A stretch of 64,000 nucleotides of DNA from JBBQVK01 sp038211735 (GTDB taxonomy: Bacteria; Patescibacteriota; Gracilibacteria; Absconditabacterales; Absconditicoccaceae), in contig JBBQVK010000002.1 in assembly GCA_038211735.1 (NCBI GenBank), forward strand, positions 62,001-126,000, read 5' to 3'. The notes below the pieces were generated by a model. That model was not told where the DNA came from and ran no database searches. It saw only the letters and a program-made list of their open reading frames with translations. Positions 30,711 through 42,173 of the stretch are shown here, piece by piece. Every line of letters begins with the position of its first letter. Position 1 is the stretch's first letter. Both the position numbers and the translations under genes were made by a program.

Positions 30711-33550
30711 ACAGTTCGCAACATGACGAACCCAACAAAAACAATAAGTATGAACCCCAAGATCGATGATTGGAGCAATCTTTTGTAGATGATCAATTGG
30801 AAATGATTTTTAGTAATGAAGACCGGGATGGATCTTTTCTGTATGCATGGAAAACAGAATCAGATAGCGGATGAATGAGATTTGACCGTGTAGCGCATAC
30901 GCCAATTTATGAAAAACTGGTGACAGAGAATGAATCAAAAATATTATCCTCACATACTCGCTTTGCAAAAAGTTTTGAAAAAAGTCGTCAAAATATTATT
31001 GAAATTGGTCCATGATGAGGTGACAAGTTCGCAAGACTTATTGCATCAAAATTTAAAATTTCCAATAAGTGATATATCGGAGTCGATATTAGTGACTATA
31101 GTTTGAAGAAAGCTGGCGAATATGCCAGACAGTTACATATGCAATCGATCCTATTGTTAAACGACCGAGGCTCAGAAAAGATATACACAGACAATAAATG
31201 AACTGTCTTGTTTCTGGGTTGATCGATTGGTAATTTGCATGAAAGAGAGATAGTTAAATTATTGAGGAATATGGCTCATGGAGCCAAACGCGATATTGTT
31301 TTGAGTCATTTTCTTGCACCAGATGGGGCCGATAGAAATGAGAAGATACAAGAAATAGTCAAAATATATTACATGGATGAGATGAAGAAGTTTGTTATGT
31401 GATGATTTGAGTCATTAGGATTAGACGTTTCACAGTTAGAATTTACAGTCGAATATAGAGAAGGAGAAAATGGTGAAATTAAAACATGAAAAAACTCCAA
31501 AGTAGATGTTACCGCTGACAAAATTTTGCTTGGGGCAAAACTCAAACAAGATATTATAATAGAAGTTAATGGGAAAAAGCTTATTAAGAAAGAAGGTGAC
31601 TTTATCCAGGCAATTTCTTCGAGAAGGTTTTCTAAAGGGCAGTTTGCTCAACTTGCAGAAGCAGCTTGATGTAAATTAATAGATACGGTAGATGATGGAG
31701 GAGTCGCGATTTCTATTCTTCGTTCTCCAGGTAGAAATATATTAAAAGAATATATAGAGAAAAATAAACAGTTAGTCATAGGAGTATTATTACTAAGTTG
31801 ATGAATAGTACTTGCAGAAGACATGGTCTTAGATTACAAACAAAAAAAACATGAAGAAAAAATCTCTAAGGCGCGACAAAGTGATTTGTATGGACGTGAG
31901 ATTAGTCATGACCAAACGAGTCTCGAGCTGATTAATGCAATCAATGAAGATTTAGATGAAACTGTTACGGAGGCAGAGAGTATTTTAAAAGATCGTTATG
32001 GGCGAGGAAGTGTAGAAAGTTACGAAGGCAAGGTATTGATGGGGCTTTTGAAAAAATATTTTATCGACATGGATATATGAGAGTTCAATGGTATCAAATA
32101 TTATCAGCAAGGGCTCAGTCGAAAAGTAGATAAGTTCGTACAAGAGTTTAAGGGACCAATTTTGGAAGGAGGGTATAATATTATTCCAAATGGTTTTTTA
32201 AGTAACTATTCAGAGTATATCAGAAATACTTTTGCTACAAATGAAGAGGTAAAGGTTGACTATTATTGGAGCGCAGGTGCTAAGGGAACTTCTACTACTA
32301 TGTTAAACGCAACCAAAGGATATACTGCGACTAGCCTTTCAAGTAGGGGTGGGACAGTATATGGTGTGCAAATTGCCTATGATTTAGCGCGCGTCAAGTT
32401 GAATGGGAAAAAAGTATTTGTAGCAAAAATTCATTGAATCGGCGATGATAACAGCAATCAAATGAGTCATCACAACGAATATAGTCTCGCCTTAGGAAAG
32501 GAAGCTGTAAAAGAGTATCTAGACGGATGATACTTACATCAAGTTGCAGAAAGAGTAGTGCAAGTACTGTATGAAAGACTCCATATTGATAACCTGCCCG
32601 TTGAAACGCGGACAACACGTATCGAGGAAATTCTACTGCAAGCAAGAGTAGAAGGGTATGATTTTTCGCTCTTTCTTAATGAAAAAATTCCTATCGACTA
32701 TGTGCTTAATACATTCATTTTCCCTGTATGCTGAGATAAACTTGAGAATATTGGTGCAGATAACGAAGACTACCCTCATTATAGAATTCCTTTACATGCG
32801 GAGAATTTAGATGTGAAAGACCTGTGTAATGATACATACGATTTGAGGCCAGCAATCGATAATATCTTACATATACTCAATGAAGATTATGATGTGACGT
32901 TTATGGAATCGATATGAGAGGTTAAGTCTGTTGAAGTAGAAGATTATCCAGAAGTGAGAAATTCTATATTTACCTTACTTGTAGTATCATGAGTAGATAA
33001 TATCTCAGAAATACTGCGTAATAGAATTGCTACGAGGCAATGGATAGAAAAAAACCATGAGCTATTCGTTGCATTTGGATACAGAGTGTTCCCTTTTGAA
33101 GTATTCCAAAAATACAGTGATGCTTTCGAAAGAACTTTACATTGAAGTGATAGTGCGTTAATCGGAAAGGGCGTTATTATGCCCCAATCAATCTGATTAT
33201 ATACCACGCTCACATGAGAAAGATTTAATATTGCGCCTAGCCCTGATTCAAAAGAGCAGTACATCATAGCATATCCAATTAATAAGTCTGCTCAAGCTAC
33301 GGTTAAAAGACTCCAGGAAGAGTATAATGAACTATTTGCGCAGTTTAGATTTAAGAAGTCATTTGCGCAATTGGAGGATATCGAGAAAAAAATTACTAGA
33401 GGAGTATGAGAATATCAGTTTGACCATTTTAGCGCGATTGCTTGAAGGTATATCGCTGAAGATTTTTTCAAACAAGTGCAAGCAAGAAACGCTCAGCCAA
33501 ATTCAATTTCTATAGACTCTACTGAATGATCTACTAAGGAGATAAACTAA
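30695..33550 (+). CDS. EgtD-like methyltransferase fused through a TM segment to a large unknown domain
   Basis: Nine hundred and fifty-one residues with about thirty UGA glycines. Residues 90-340 resemble histidine-specific methyltransferases of the EgtD/DUF2260 type: IEIGPGGGDKFARLIASKF near 103, YIGVDISDYSLKKA, LFLGGSIGNLHEREIVKLL near 172 and HFLAPDGADRNEKIQE. A hydrophobic segment, QLVIGVLLLSGGIVLAEDM, is near 358. The 570 residues beyond it have no family I know and include GYNIIPNGFLSNYSEYIRNT, YYWSAGAKGTSTTMLN, AKIHGIGDDNSNQMSHHNEY and FGYRVFPFEVFQKYSDAFER. The latter half probably acts as a separate enzymatic or recognition domain; the order kinase-like or hydrolase-like cannot be told. 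Overlap with the regulator implies coupled control. Confidence 0.8.
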
Positions 33551-33665
33551 CCTGTTACTACTTCTTGACAACAGCATTCTATTGACATCTATTGCAAAGT
33601 ACACTTCTGTAAGTATACAACTATCACCTCAAAACAGAGGATTTACTTACTTATAGAATAATCTT

Positions 33666-34598
33666 ATGAAACTTAAGAACATCTTATTGCCGCTATTTGT
33701 GTCAGCTAGCTTGAACAGTATGAAGGCTCAACAGGTACAGACTGATAGTACGAAACAACTTACTGAAAACTTTCAAACAACTCCTGAAACATCTAACGAT
33801 CTTACAGTAGATCATCTCTATGCAGGAATGTATGGAATTGTATCTGTCGATGAAGAAGGATTAAAGAATTGAAAGCCTGTTAATTCTGGCGATCTTCGTG
33901 TAGGGTGATCAGCGCATCGAAACATGTGAGAGAAAGTAAACGTAAATGGTATGATGGCATATGACCAACCAGTAGGAGCAGAATGATCTATGTTTTCTCT
34001 CTATGGCGTAACATACGAACCTATTCACTGAAGTAAAATATCTGTCGGTAAAGTACCCACAGCAGCTACACTTATGGTCGGATCGCCTGTAACGCCAGGA
34101 GGACACTTCTTATTCACAGCAGAAGCACAAGCTCCTGGTGGAGCATTGTGAGCTAGAGTTGATCAAAATATAGGAGATGGAAGTATATCAGCGTCAGCAG
34201 TTCGCAGAAATGGAGATGATGAACTTAGTGCATATATTACAAAATGACCTTTCAGTATTGCAGCGATTAGACATTCCCAAGATGAATCATATGAGGTCGG
34301 GGCATCATGGATTGGAGATTTGAAAGATAACTCAAAAGTATTTGCTCTCGTGTGGTTAAATTCTCAGGCTATTTCTTACTCAGCGATGTGGACGAGCAAG
34401 CCAGGAAGAAAAACTTTCGACGATGTAGGACTCTTTGTAGACTGACAGTATGATAGAGATCAAAGCAAAGTCGCTACAACTCAAATAGGAGCTATCAAAA
34501 ACCTTTCTGCTGCACCAATAGGAGCAAAACTATGAGTCGGATATGATATTGTAAAGAAAAATGTACAGGCGATTATTTTTATCAACTTGAATAAATAA
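33666..34598 (+). CDS. Secreted beta-rich hypothetical protein, 310 aa
   Basis: A signal peptide (KNILLPLFVSASLNSMKAQ) is followed by about 290 residues of alternating strands: MFSLYGVTYEPIHGSKISVG, HFLFTAEAQAPGGALGARV, GPFSIAAIRHSQDESYEVG and KLGVGYDIVKKNVQAIIFIN. The ending in a strand resembles an outer-membrane-type or lectin-like barrel, but CPR cells lack a known outer membrane. At least ten UGA glycines. It follows the methyltransferase fusion by 115 bases and precedes another methyltransferase by 4 bases. Confidence 0.65.
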
Positions 34599-34602
34599 CT
34601 AA

Positions 34603-35346
34603 ATGAGCGAGAAAAGATTTTGAGGAGGAGTAGGTAAAAAATATGATTTGATTACTGAAGCGATACCACACTATGAGCGTATGCAACGACAGATATGAAA
34701 AGAATTAAAAACACATCTCATGCGTAATCAATCTAAAACAATCCCTGTATTCGAGTTGGGTTGTGGTACAGGATATACTTCAAAAATAATTCTCGATGCA
34801 GATCCTAGAATAAAATTACGAGCCATCGACAACGAGGAAGTCATGCTAGAGCAAGCCGAAAAAAATTTAGATAAATATGTAAAAGCTGAGAGAGTTGAGT
34901 TAATAAAGGGAGATCTATTAAAAGATTTACTCAATCATCGTACTAAGAAGTACTCTGCTGTAGTTTCTGCTGAAACGATTCACAACCTTGACCAAAGTAA
35001 AAGAAAATGACTCTATAATGACATATTTAACTCACCCGATTATAAAGGTATATTCATTAATTGTGATAAGTATGCAGTTGATAACAAGAAGAAACACTCT
35101 GCATGCCTAACGCGACAGATTGATAAATTTCTTAGAATGCCAAGCCATGCATGGAGTGATGATTTGAAACTTTACTGGATTTCTCATTATCTTCGTGACA
35201 ATAAAAATGACCTAATTATGAAAGAAAAAGAGGCAATCGCAGATCTAGAAGAAGAATGATTTTTGTATGTGCAAATCAAGTATCGCAAACAGATGGAGGC
35301 GATTCTCACTGCTCATAGACCACACGATAATTGGATTGTAATGTAA
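34603..35346 (+). CDS. Class I SAM-dependent methyltransferase, 247 aa
   Basis: PVFELGCGTGYTSKIILDAD near residue 50 is motif I. IKLRAIDNEEVMLEQAEKNL is motif II and VELIKGDLLKDLL motif III; YSAVVSAETIHNL is the post-motif strand. The arrangement is that of small-molecule methyltransferases (UbiE/Tam type). Starts 4 bases after the secreted protein gene, so the two are one unit. The substrate is unknown; the third methyltransferase after 6458-7357 and the EgtD-like fusion. Confidence 0.8.
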
Positions 35347-35526
35347 TAATCCAGCTATTGACCTGATAAATATTGGTTAACCAAAAAACATCTAAATTAA
35401 CTCTAAAATACTTTCCATTGATCATTAATAGAAATATACTAACGACTCATAATTTGTCGTTGCATTACAAACTAATTAATTCACAAAACAATAAGGCGCT
35501 AAGCCTGATGTAAAAACTCTACTAAA

Positions 35527-36138
35527 ATGAAAAAATTCAAAAAAAATATGAATCAAAAAATTCCACCTCAAAAATTTGGCAGCGGAATGACTGTCCCTAT
35601 GCCGAAAATTTATGTGCCTGATGAAGATTTCATTGGGAAGAAAGTTACTTTACACATGTGTGAATATCACGAAGATTGTGACCCTGCAGAAGGATGGGCA
35701 AGGAAAGATGTTAGTTTAACTGGAAATTGTAATTGCTCCCTAAAAGGAAAAGAGATTACTATAACAGGGACACAGCAAACATCTCGTGCAAACTTTTATA
35801 GAAGCATTTGTTACACAGTTGCTGAATCTCCAAACCTTATCAATGAAGTCGAATTTTCTGAAGAAAGCAAAGAAAAACAAGAAAAAACGACTGGATATAT
35901 TTTGGAGGGTAAGAAAGGGAATTATCTCCATTTCGACTACAAATATTATCCTCACACCCATCTTCTTGATGGATATTTATTCAATACCGGACTCATAAAA
36001 ATCATGATGAAAAAAGGTATTGAAGCTGGTACGCCCACAAGAGCCTACCGGGGGAGATACAATTGGGACGGTAGCGATAAATGGATTACGGACAAATCTA
36101 TAGGTTGGGAGGAACTTAAAAAAAAGATCCTCGTTTAG
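35527..36138 (+). CDS. Hypothetical protein, 203 aa, cysteine-containing
   Basis: No signal peptide or membrane segment. The middle part contains six cysteines (HMCEYHEDCDPAEG, GNCNCSLKG and YRSICYTVAE), compatible with metal binding or disulphides. Basic and aromatic C-terminus (YRGRYNWDGSDKWITDKSIG). No UGA codons among 17 glycines. Not recognised. A strong terminator follows. Confidence 0.6.
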   Translation: MKKFKKNMNQKIPPQKFGSGMTVPMPKIYVPDEDFIGKKVTLHMCEYHEDCDPAEGWARKDVSLTGNCNCSLKGKEITITGTQQTSRANFYRSICYTVAESPNLINEVEFSEESKEKQEKTTGYILEGKKGNYLHFDYKYYPHTHLLDGYLFNTGLIKIMMKKGIEAGTPTRAYRGRYNWDGSDKWITDKSIGWEELKKKILV

Positions 36139-36164
36139 GTGAAGTAAGTATTATGTAAGAATCA

Positions 36165-36198
36165 TCCGCGGCCAGTACACTTGGTTGCGGATTTTTTT
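36165..36198 (+). terminator. Intrinsic terminator
   Basis: TCCGC-gg-CCA ... TGG-tt-GCGGA, a two-step stem with matched inner loops, followed by seven T's. Confidence 0.85.
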
Positions 36199-36543
36199 AT
36201 TTTGGCACAAAATGACAAAAAAAAGATTATATAAAAAAAGAGACAAGCGAATCGCTTATCCCCCTTCTCAATTCTCCTATTTTCCTTTCCAATACTACCT
36301 TATAGCGGGATCGCTCCTTACTCTATGCTATTCATAAGAGAGCATATTGGAGTAAATTTAAGCTCAAGATTTTAGGGTAGTGGCCAGTAACAGGAACTTA
36401 GAGAAACACACAATACATATGTTAACCCCTTTAGTCAAGATAAATCAGCCTAATCTAAGCCTTTTTAGAAGCCCAATTCTTTGCATCTTTCAGCCATTCC
36501 CACTATACTTATCTTAGTTATTTATACCTGTTCCTAGTACGAT
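36199..36543. other. 345-base intergenic region with hairpins
   Basis: No gene seen. AAGCGA-A-TCGCTT (36245-36257) is a perfect palindrome. TTACTC-TATGCT ... AGCATA-ttg-GAGTAA (36318-36355) is a 12-base two-step stem. Neither is followed by a T-run. No tRNA or known RNA is visible; the region also must hold the promoter of the PKD protein gene. Confidence 0.5.
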
Positions 36544-39021
36544 ATGGCTGACGAAAAAAATCCTCAAGTTCCTGCTCCACAGGGCAATCAAGCTCCACAA
36601 GATGGTGCGAGCAAGATCGATCTTGATGCACAACTTCTCAATGAGTTAAATTCGAAGAGCCCACAGCCTTCGAGTAACTCTGGGGCGCCTGCGGCATCTA
36701 CAAGTTCTGCAGCAGATCCGTTTGAGAGATTGAGCAGGAAAAAAGTTGCAAGGCCACAAGCTATGCAAATGGCAGGAGGACAAGTGAAAAAAGGATCTAA
36801 GCTTTCCCCGAAAATGTTCCTTATCGGATGTGGAATATTTTTCTTGTTGTTCTTGTGACTTGTCTATGCTGCGTTGTTTTACGCAATAAGTTCATCTGAT
36901 TTCTTACAAACCATTGGTCTCGCGATAGAGGATGTGAAGACGATATTGATGATTTTCGCGTTGTTGTTCTTTGGAATAGTATTCTTTTTGGGATTTTACG
37001 TCTTAGTGCTCAATGTTTATAGACTCGCAACTACGAAGAATGTAAGAAAGTTGAAATACATCCTTTGACTAGTGTGAGGGATTTTGATCATCGCAACTAC
37101 GATTGTGCTCGGGACATTGAGCATAACAAAAATTAGGTCGTTGGCTGCTACTTCTAAGATTCAAACAAACTCGCTTGTAGTCGCGTATCTTATGACCAGA
37201 GATGGATTGGAGCGGGCAGGGCAACCTGGGACGCCGTTGATAGCCCCATTGAAAGTTAAGCACCAGCTCAACAAAGAACAGTTCGATAGAAATATTCTAC
37301 CGGCGATTGGTGGTGCTAACGCAGTGATTTCTTCAATTGAATTGGATTGTGGAAATGGGCAGAAGCTTGCTGGATCACCTACGATGAGCCTTAGTGCTGG
37401 AGGGTGATACTTCCCAGATCATTGTCTATATATTCATAAAGGAAGTTATCCTATGAAATTAAATATATCCTATACAACAAAACAAACGAATGAGCCCCAA
37501 ACCAGATCGTTTGATATTGGCGACTTCCCTGTAGAAGCAGAAATCCAATTTAAACCAACTGATGGTGAGCCCTACCTCAATGATAAAAAGACTGAATTGG
37601 TGATCGGTGTAAATCCTGTCACGGTCGAATATAAGGCACAACTGTTATTTACGGACTTAGGATTACAAGACGACAAGATTCTTTGGGATCTAGATGGTGA
37701 TAAGACTGTTGATCTTGAAGATAATTCTGCGTTTAGTTTTACTTACAATGACTCTAAACTTCAGACCATTAATTACCAACTTCCTGGGCTTCCAAGCGGA
37801 CGAGGTAGTAAGCGGCTAAGTTTTGATCTCAGAGTAGTAGAATCAGAACTTGCACGTTGTGATCTCCAAGTAACATCGGTGGACAATGACAGAAAATATA
37901 CGCTTAAGCCTGTCTTTGATGAAGCAATTAATGCAGCAAGTTTCAAGTATGAAATAACTGATTTGCTAGAAGATAAACTAGTCGATAGTATAACATCTAC
38001 CAAGAATGAAACAACATTTACGTTCCCAAATGGAGGGCAGTATGAAATATCAACTGCTTACTTCACCCAAGACGGACAGAAAGGTGCTTGTAATGTAGAG
38101 CCACTTACGGTAGGGTTTGACGGTAATCAAGTAGATTTCGATCTTAAGTTTGCTGAAGAAGCTACTGACCCGTTTATCGCAGTCGATGATACGACAAAAG
38201 TTACGCTTGATCAAAAAAACTCTCTCATCAATGTTGCGATGCTTCCCGCTGTGTTAGAGTTTACTATCAATAAAATTAGACCCGATCCTACAGCAACGCT
38301 AAAGGTATACTACGCTGGAAGACAGATCTTCGCTGACAGTCCAAATGTATACGACGTTAATATTGGCACGCTCGGTGAACAACCATTGGATTTTGTGATT
38401 ACTACAGCACAAGGTAAAGAAACTCATCAGCCATATACCGTACGTACCTCTAGAACGTCAGTTAAAGCTATGATTGAAGTCTCTGAAGCTGTATGAACTG
38501 ATCCATTTGAAGTTACACTAGATGCATCAATCTCTCCATTGTATGATGAGAACGATGAGATCGTTTACTTTAGTTGGGACTTCGGAGACGGAGAGACCAG
38601 AACGAATGTAAGTCAATGAAAGATAGACCATATCTATAAGTTCAACGAAGATAAACAATCAGGTGAATACTATCCATCTGTTACTGTAAGGACGAAATTA
38701 GGATTCGAAGATACGTATCGTGTAACTACTCCTATTGTCGTGAAGAGGGCACAAAGAGATGCAACTATCGCAATTCCTTCACATCCTACGCAACAGGCAA
38801 AGGTCGGTGAGCCAGTTACCTTTACGGTGGAAACAGATGGAGCGGTAAATAGTATTGCTCGAGATTTCGGTAATACGAAATGAGTTTCAGGCGACGGAAG
38901 AACCTACTCACAAGTTTCAGTGAGTTACGATCAACCTGGTACTTATACCATCAGAGTAGAAGTAGACTACGCAAATAATATCCCTGCGGTAGACAATATT
39001 ACGTTGAGAGTGTTTGAGTAA
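36544..39021 (+). CDS. Membrane protein with PKD-type extracellular domains, 825 aa
   Basis: The first 100 residues are Pro/Ala/Ser/Gln-rich and cytoplasmic. Three hydrophobic segments follow: MFLIGCGIFFLLFLGLVYAA, ILMIFALLFFGIVFFLGFYV and YILGLVGGILIIATTIVLG. The remaining 600 residues lie outside. They contain ILWDLDGDKTVDLED, and near 670-700 PKD signatures YFSWDFGDGETRT and IDHIYKFNEDK, then RDFGNTKGVSGDGRTYS. Several glycines are TGA. Likely a surface adhesion or scaffold protein, similar in layout to the PKD protein at the window start. Confidence 0.8.
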
Positions 39022-39121
39022 AATAGGCAATAATTAAAAGTGTAAAAAGAGAATAGCACAGGTAATTGATAAATTAATCTCTTGGCATCAAGAGAGCTTA
39101 AGAGTCTCAAAAAAATTAATA

Positions 39122-39150
39122 AGGAGTCATCGTATGGTGATTCTTTTTTT
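39122..39150 (+). terminator. Probable terminator after the PKD protein gene
   Basis: AGTCATC-GTA-TGGTGATT, an imperfect stem followed by seven T's. Confidence 0.6.
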
Positions 39151-39246
39151 GCTCCATTCGATTGACGATGGGTAATTTTTTTTTCGCTTTCTTAAACTCT
39201 CTTTCTGTTTGAGATTTAAAACAGATTACTAATCATTCGTCAGTAG

Positions 39247-39371
39247 AAAAAGGAGGCGAGGTAAAAGCTCCAAAAAAGTAGAGCCTCGTGTCGTTATCCA
39301 TTCCGACTACGTCGGAGATGGACGACACTTGCGTGTACTTTTTCCTCGCTTCTTTACCTCGCCTCCTTTTT
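39247..39371. repeat. Dispersed palindromic repeat family B, copy 3
   Basis: AAAAAGGAGGCGAGGTAAA and TTTACCTCGCCTCCTTTTT are 19-base perfect inverted ends around an interior with further inverted stretches. The interior GCTCCAAAAAAGTAGA block aligns with the other B copies. Family A copy 2 begins 18 bases downstream. Confidence 0.75.
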
Positions 39372-39388
39372 CCTTTTTAATATCTAAA

Positions 39389-39480
39389 TAACGAGTGAGG
39401 GCGTTCGAAGAGCCGGGAGATTTGTATGCAGCAGATGCCACTCTTACAAATCTTTCGGCTTCGGACGTGCTGACTCGTTA
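39389..39480. repeat. Dispersed palindromic repeat family A, copy 2 (inverted)
   Basis: The ends TAACGAGT / ACTCGTTA are perfect inverted repeats. The core AGATTTGTA ... TACAAATCT and the block AAGAGTGGCAT (minus sense) match the other A copies. It lies directly before the delta' gene. Confidence 0.8.
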
Positions 39481-39492
39481 TCAAAGTTGAGG

Positions 39493-40437
39493 ATGTACCC
39501 AATCCCTAGTTTTCCAACTCAAATTCCCTATGATATATCTATGATCGTAGGAAACAAGCAAGCGCAAGAGGTGCTTGCAACATATATACACAGCATGCAA
39601 ACACAGGAGCGCGTTCCTTTCCCTTTTTTGTTATTGTCTGGCCCGGAGCATGTAGGAAAGACGACGGTAGCGGAAGAGTTGATCGCTCCTTTGTTAGGTG
39701 AGAATATGTTGACAGACTATTTGCCTATTTATGATCTCTCAGCATTACTAGAAAAGAATCATACCTTCAAAGTAGAGGTAGGCCCAAAAGATCAATTGAT
39801 CGAGATAGAGGGGAAACGTTATGTAGATAAGTGAGCAAGAGATATTGTACAACGACTTGCATTGGCACCAGTTGGGAAATTTAAAGTTGTCTTTTTGGAA
39901 AACATTGAAAGGATGAATAGTGCTTCTGCAAATGCATTTTTGAAAACACTTGAAGAGCCGCTCCCAAATAGATTAATAATTGCTACGACGTCGCACAAAG
40001 AACTATTGTTAGATACGATCTTATCTAGAGCTTTTACGATTTGATTCCAATTGCCTAGTTTGCATGAAGTAACTGCTTTGTTGACCAAAGAGTATCCGAC
40101 TATTGGCACAGATAAGAGAGCGTTTGTTGCGAGCTTTTCGCTGGGGCGTATATGATATGCGAAACAACTATTGGAAAATACAGAACAACTTGATGATCAA
40201 GCGCCAGCTTTTCTGCGTCTTTTGAAGCTTTTACAAATAGAAGGATCGATTGTAGAGCAATATAAACTACTTCAGCAGTTTGCTCAATGGGGACCGATTG
40301 AACATCTTATCGATGCCGTACTGTATACATTTGAAGGCAGACAACTAAGCTATGCAGATCGTTGGTTACAAGCAAGGAGCTTATTGAGAACGAATGTAGG
40401 AGAAGATAACGTCTTGTTTAATTTAGCCCTACCGTAA
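39493..40437 (+). CDS. holB: DNA polymerase III delta' subunit-like ATPase
   Basis: Clamp-loader AAA+ subunit. Three hundred and fourteen residues. MIVGNKQAQEVLATYIHSM is the N-terminal part, then Walker A GPEHVGKTT near 56, KFKVVFLENIERMNSASANA (Walker B region), and FLKTLEEPLPNRLIIATTS with LLDTILSRAFTI (sensor-1/SRC-like). The C-terminal collar domain is short. The ATG at 39493 is preceded by GAGG; TTG at 39487 is the alternative. Followed by rnpA 9 bases later. Confidence 0.85.
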
Positions 40438-40445
40438 ATTTGCAC

Positions 40446-40853
40446 ATGTTAGCAAAACAACATAGATTGACGGGAGTAGATGTACAATTCCTTCTACGCA
40501 AAGGTAAAAAAATTTACGGAGATCATCTGGTTTTTGTAGTTTTCCCGCAATATCAAAATCGCAAGTATCACCAACTCAGTGTCCAAATCCCGATAAAAGC
40601 AGACAAGAGAGCGACTATGAGAAATGTATTCAAAAGGACAGCAGTGGATGTTGGGCGAGAAATAATCAAGGAAGCGCAGCTCAAATCTTTCCTAAAGATA
40701 TTTGTTTTTGTGAATAAACAAGTCGTTTGACCCTTACAAGAACTCATTGCAACGGCCGAAAAAACAACTATAACCAAGCAACGGAAACAGATTTGTCGCA
40801 AAGACTTTATATCTTTCGTAGAGCGTCTATGAAAAGCGTGAAAAATGGAGTAG
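40446..40853 (+). CDS. rnpA: Ribonuclease P protein component RnpA
   Basis: Protein cofactor of RNase P, whose RNA lies at about 61046-61455 of the same window. One hundred and thirty-five residues. HRLTGVDVQFLLRKGKKIYG is the N-terminal part of the fold. DKRATMRNVFKRTAVDVGREI is the family's RNR-type motif, although the usual R-N-R is M-R-N here. A C-terminal extension of 40 residues is basic. It overlaps the permease gene by 25 bases. Linkage to rpmH or dnaA, usual in other bacteria, is lost. Confidence 0.8.
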
Positions 40854-42124
40854 ATTTGATACGTAACTATATCAAAGAGTTTGGTAAGAGAATGAAAACT
40901 AGAAAAGAAAACTCTTATCTAGAAATTACGAAACTTGAGGAAGAACTTGCAGCAAGTATTGAACATTCACCGCCGCAAGATCATCCTTCGACGCATATTG
41001 CGTGACAAATTGCATGGAAGTTTTGGATTATAGGAGTGTTTACTGTCCTTTTGTGATATTTTTTCTTTAAATCGCTCAATATTATTTACTTGATACTTAC
41101 TGCGTTTATTGTCTCAATGGCCATTGAGAATGTAATTCGTTTTTTCCAAAGATGGTGTTCAAGAGGAGTGTCGATGTTTATATCTTATCTATTGTTATTA
41201 GTTTTTGCGTTACTAGGGTTGATGATTGTGATACCGTTTTTGGTACAACAGTTTGCAGACTTAATTACGGTACTAATTGATAGAGTATCGATTCTGCAAC
41301 AGCATATTCAAAACAATGGACTAGGATCAATAATAGAGGGTATAAAGATGCCAGGAGCTCTAAAAAGCTCGCTGCTTAAAGGAATTGAAGATGGTGGCTG
41401 GGTATTAACCCTACAGAACGCTTTTGTAGATAATGCTTCACAAATAATATGAGCATGAAGTAGTTATATTAAGAATGCAGGTGGACTAGCGGTAACAGTA
41501 GTAAGTGGATTCTTTACAGGTATTTTCAAGTTTGTTATTGCATTTGTAATGGCAGTTTTCTTTTCTATAGAAAAAGAGAAAGTAATCATAGTTATCGCTA
41601 ATGTTTCATGACGCGCAGAGTATACCAAGCTTAAACTCCTAAAACTTTACAAAAAGTTGTGATTTTGGCTTGAGGGACAATTAGTGTTATGCCTTTGTGT
41701 AGGAGTTGCAGTATGGCTTGGACTAACAATAGTATGATGGTTTGGGGTATCACTTCCTGATAAATGATCTTTGGCATTGATAGCATGACTGACTGAATTT
41801 ATACCTTATCTTGGGCCGTTTATGGGTATGTTCCCTGCGATCCTAGTGGGGGTTGCGTCGTATGGACTCAAATGACTTATAGTTGTTTTACTGCTATATC
41901 GATTTATACAGCAGTCAGAAAATAATATCTTAGTCCCGCTCGTAATGAACCGCGTTTTAGGGATTAGTCCGATTGTTATATTTATTAGCATGATCGTGGG
42001 AGGCACAATCTTTGGGTTCCTAGGAGTCTTGATGGCTGTTCCTATTGCAGTGATTATTAATATCTTATTTGAAGAGTATGCGAAAGAACCAAAAGTCGAT
42101 AGCGATACGACGAAAAAGAAATAA
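40829..42124 (+). CDS. AI-2E family transporter (UPF0118 permease)
   Basis: Four hundred and thirty-one residues, with a basic cytoplasmic N-terminus and about eight hydrophobic segments. LTEFIPYLGPFMGMFPAILV matches the family's conserved P-x-x-G-x-x-x-G stretch, and ENNILVPLVMNRVLGISPIV its C-terminal signature. Members export small molecules or ions; the substrate here is unknown. Starts inside rnpA, so the two are coupled. Many glycines are TGA. Confidence 0.88.
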
Positions 42125-42173
42125 CGATAAGATGCATGCTGTTAGTCACCTTTAATTTGTTGTTTTTGAAAGG

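Noticed and set aside
39247..39480. Insertion sequence or CRISPR array
   Set aside because: No transposase, no repeat-spacer periodicity and no cas genes; only single palindromic copies are present.
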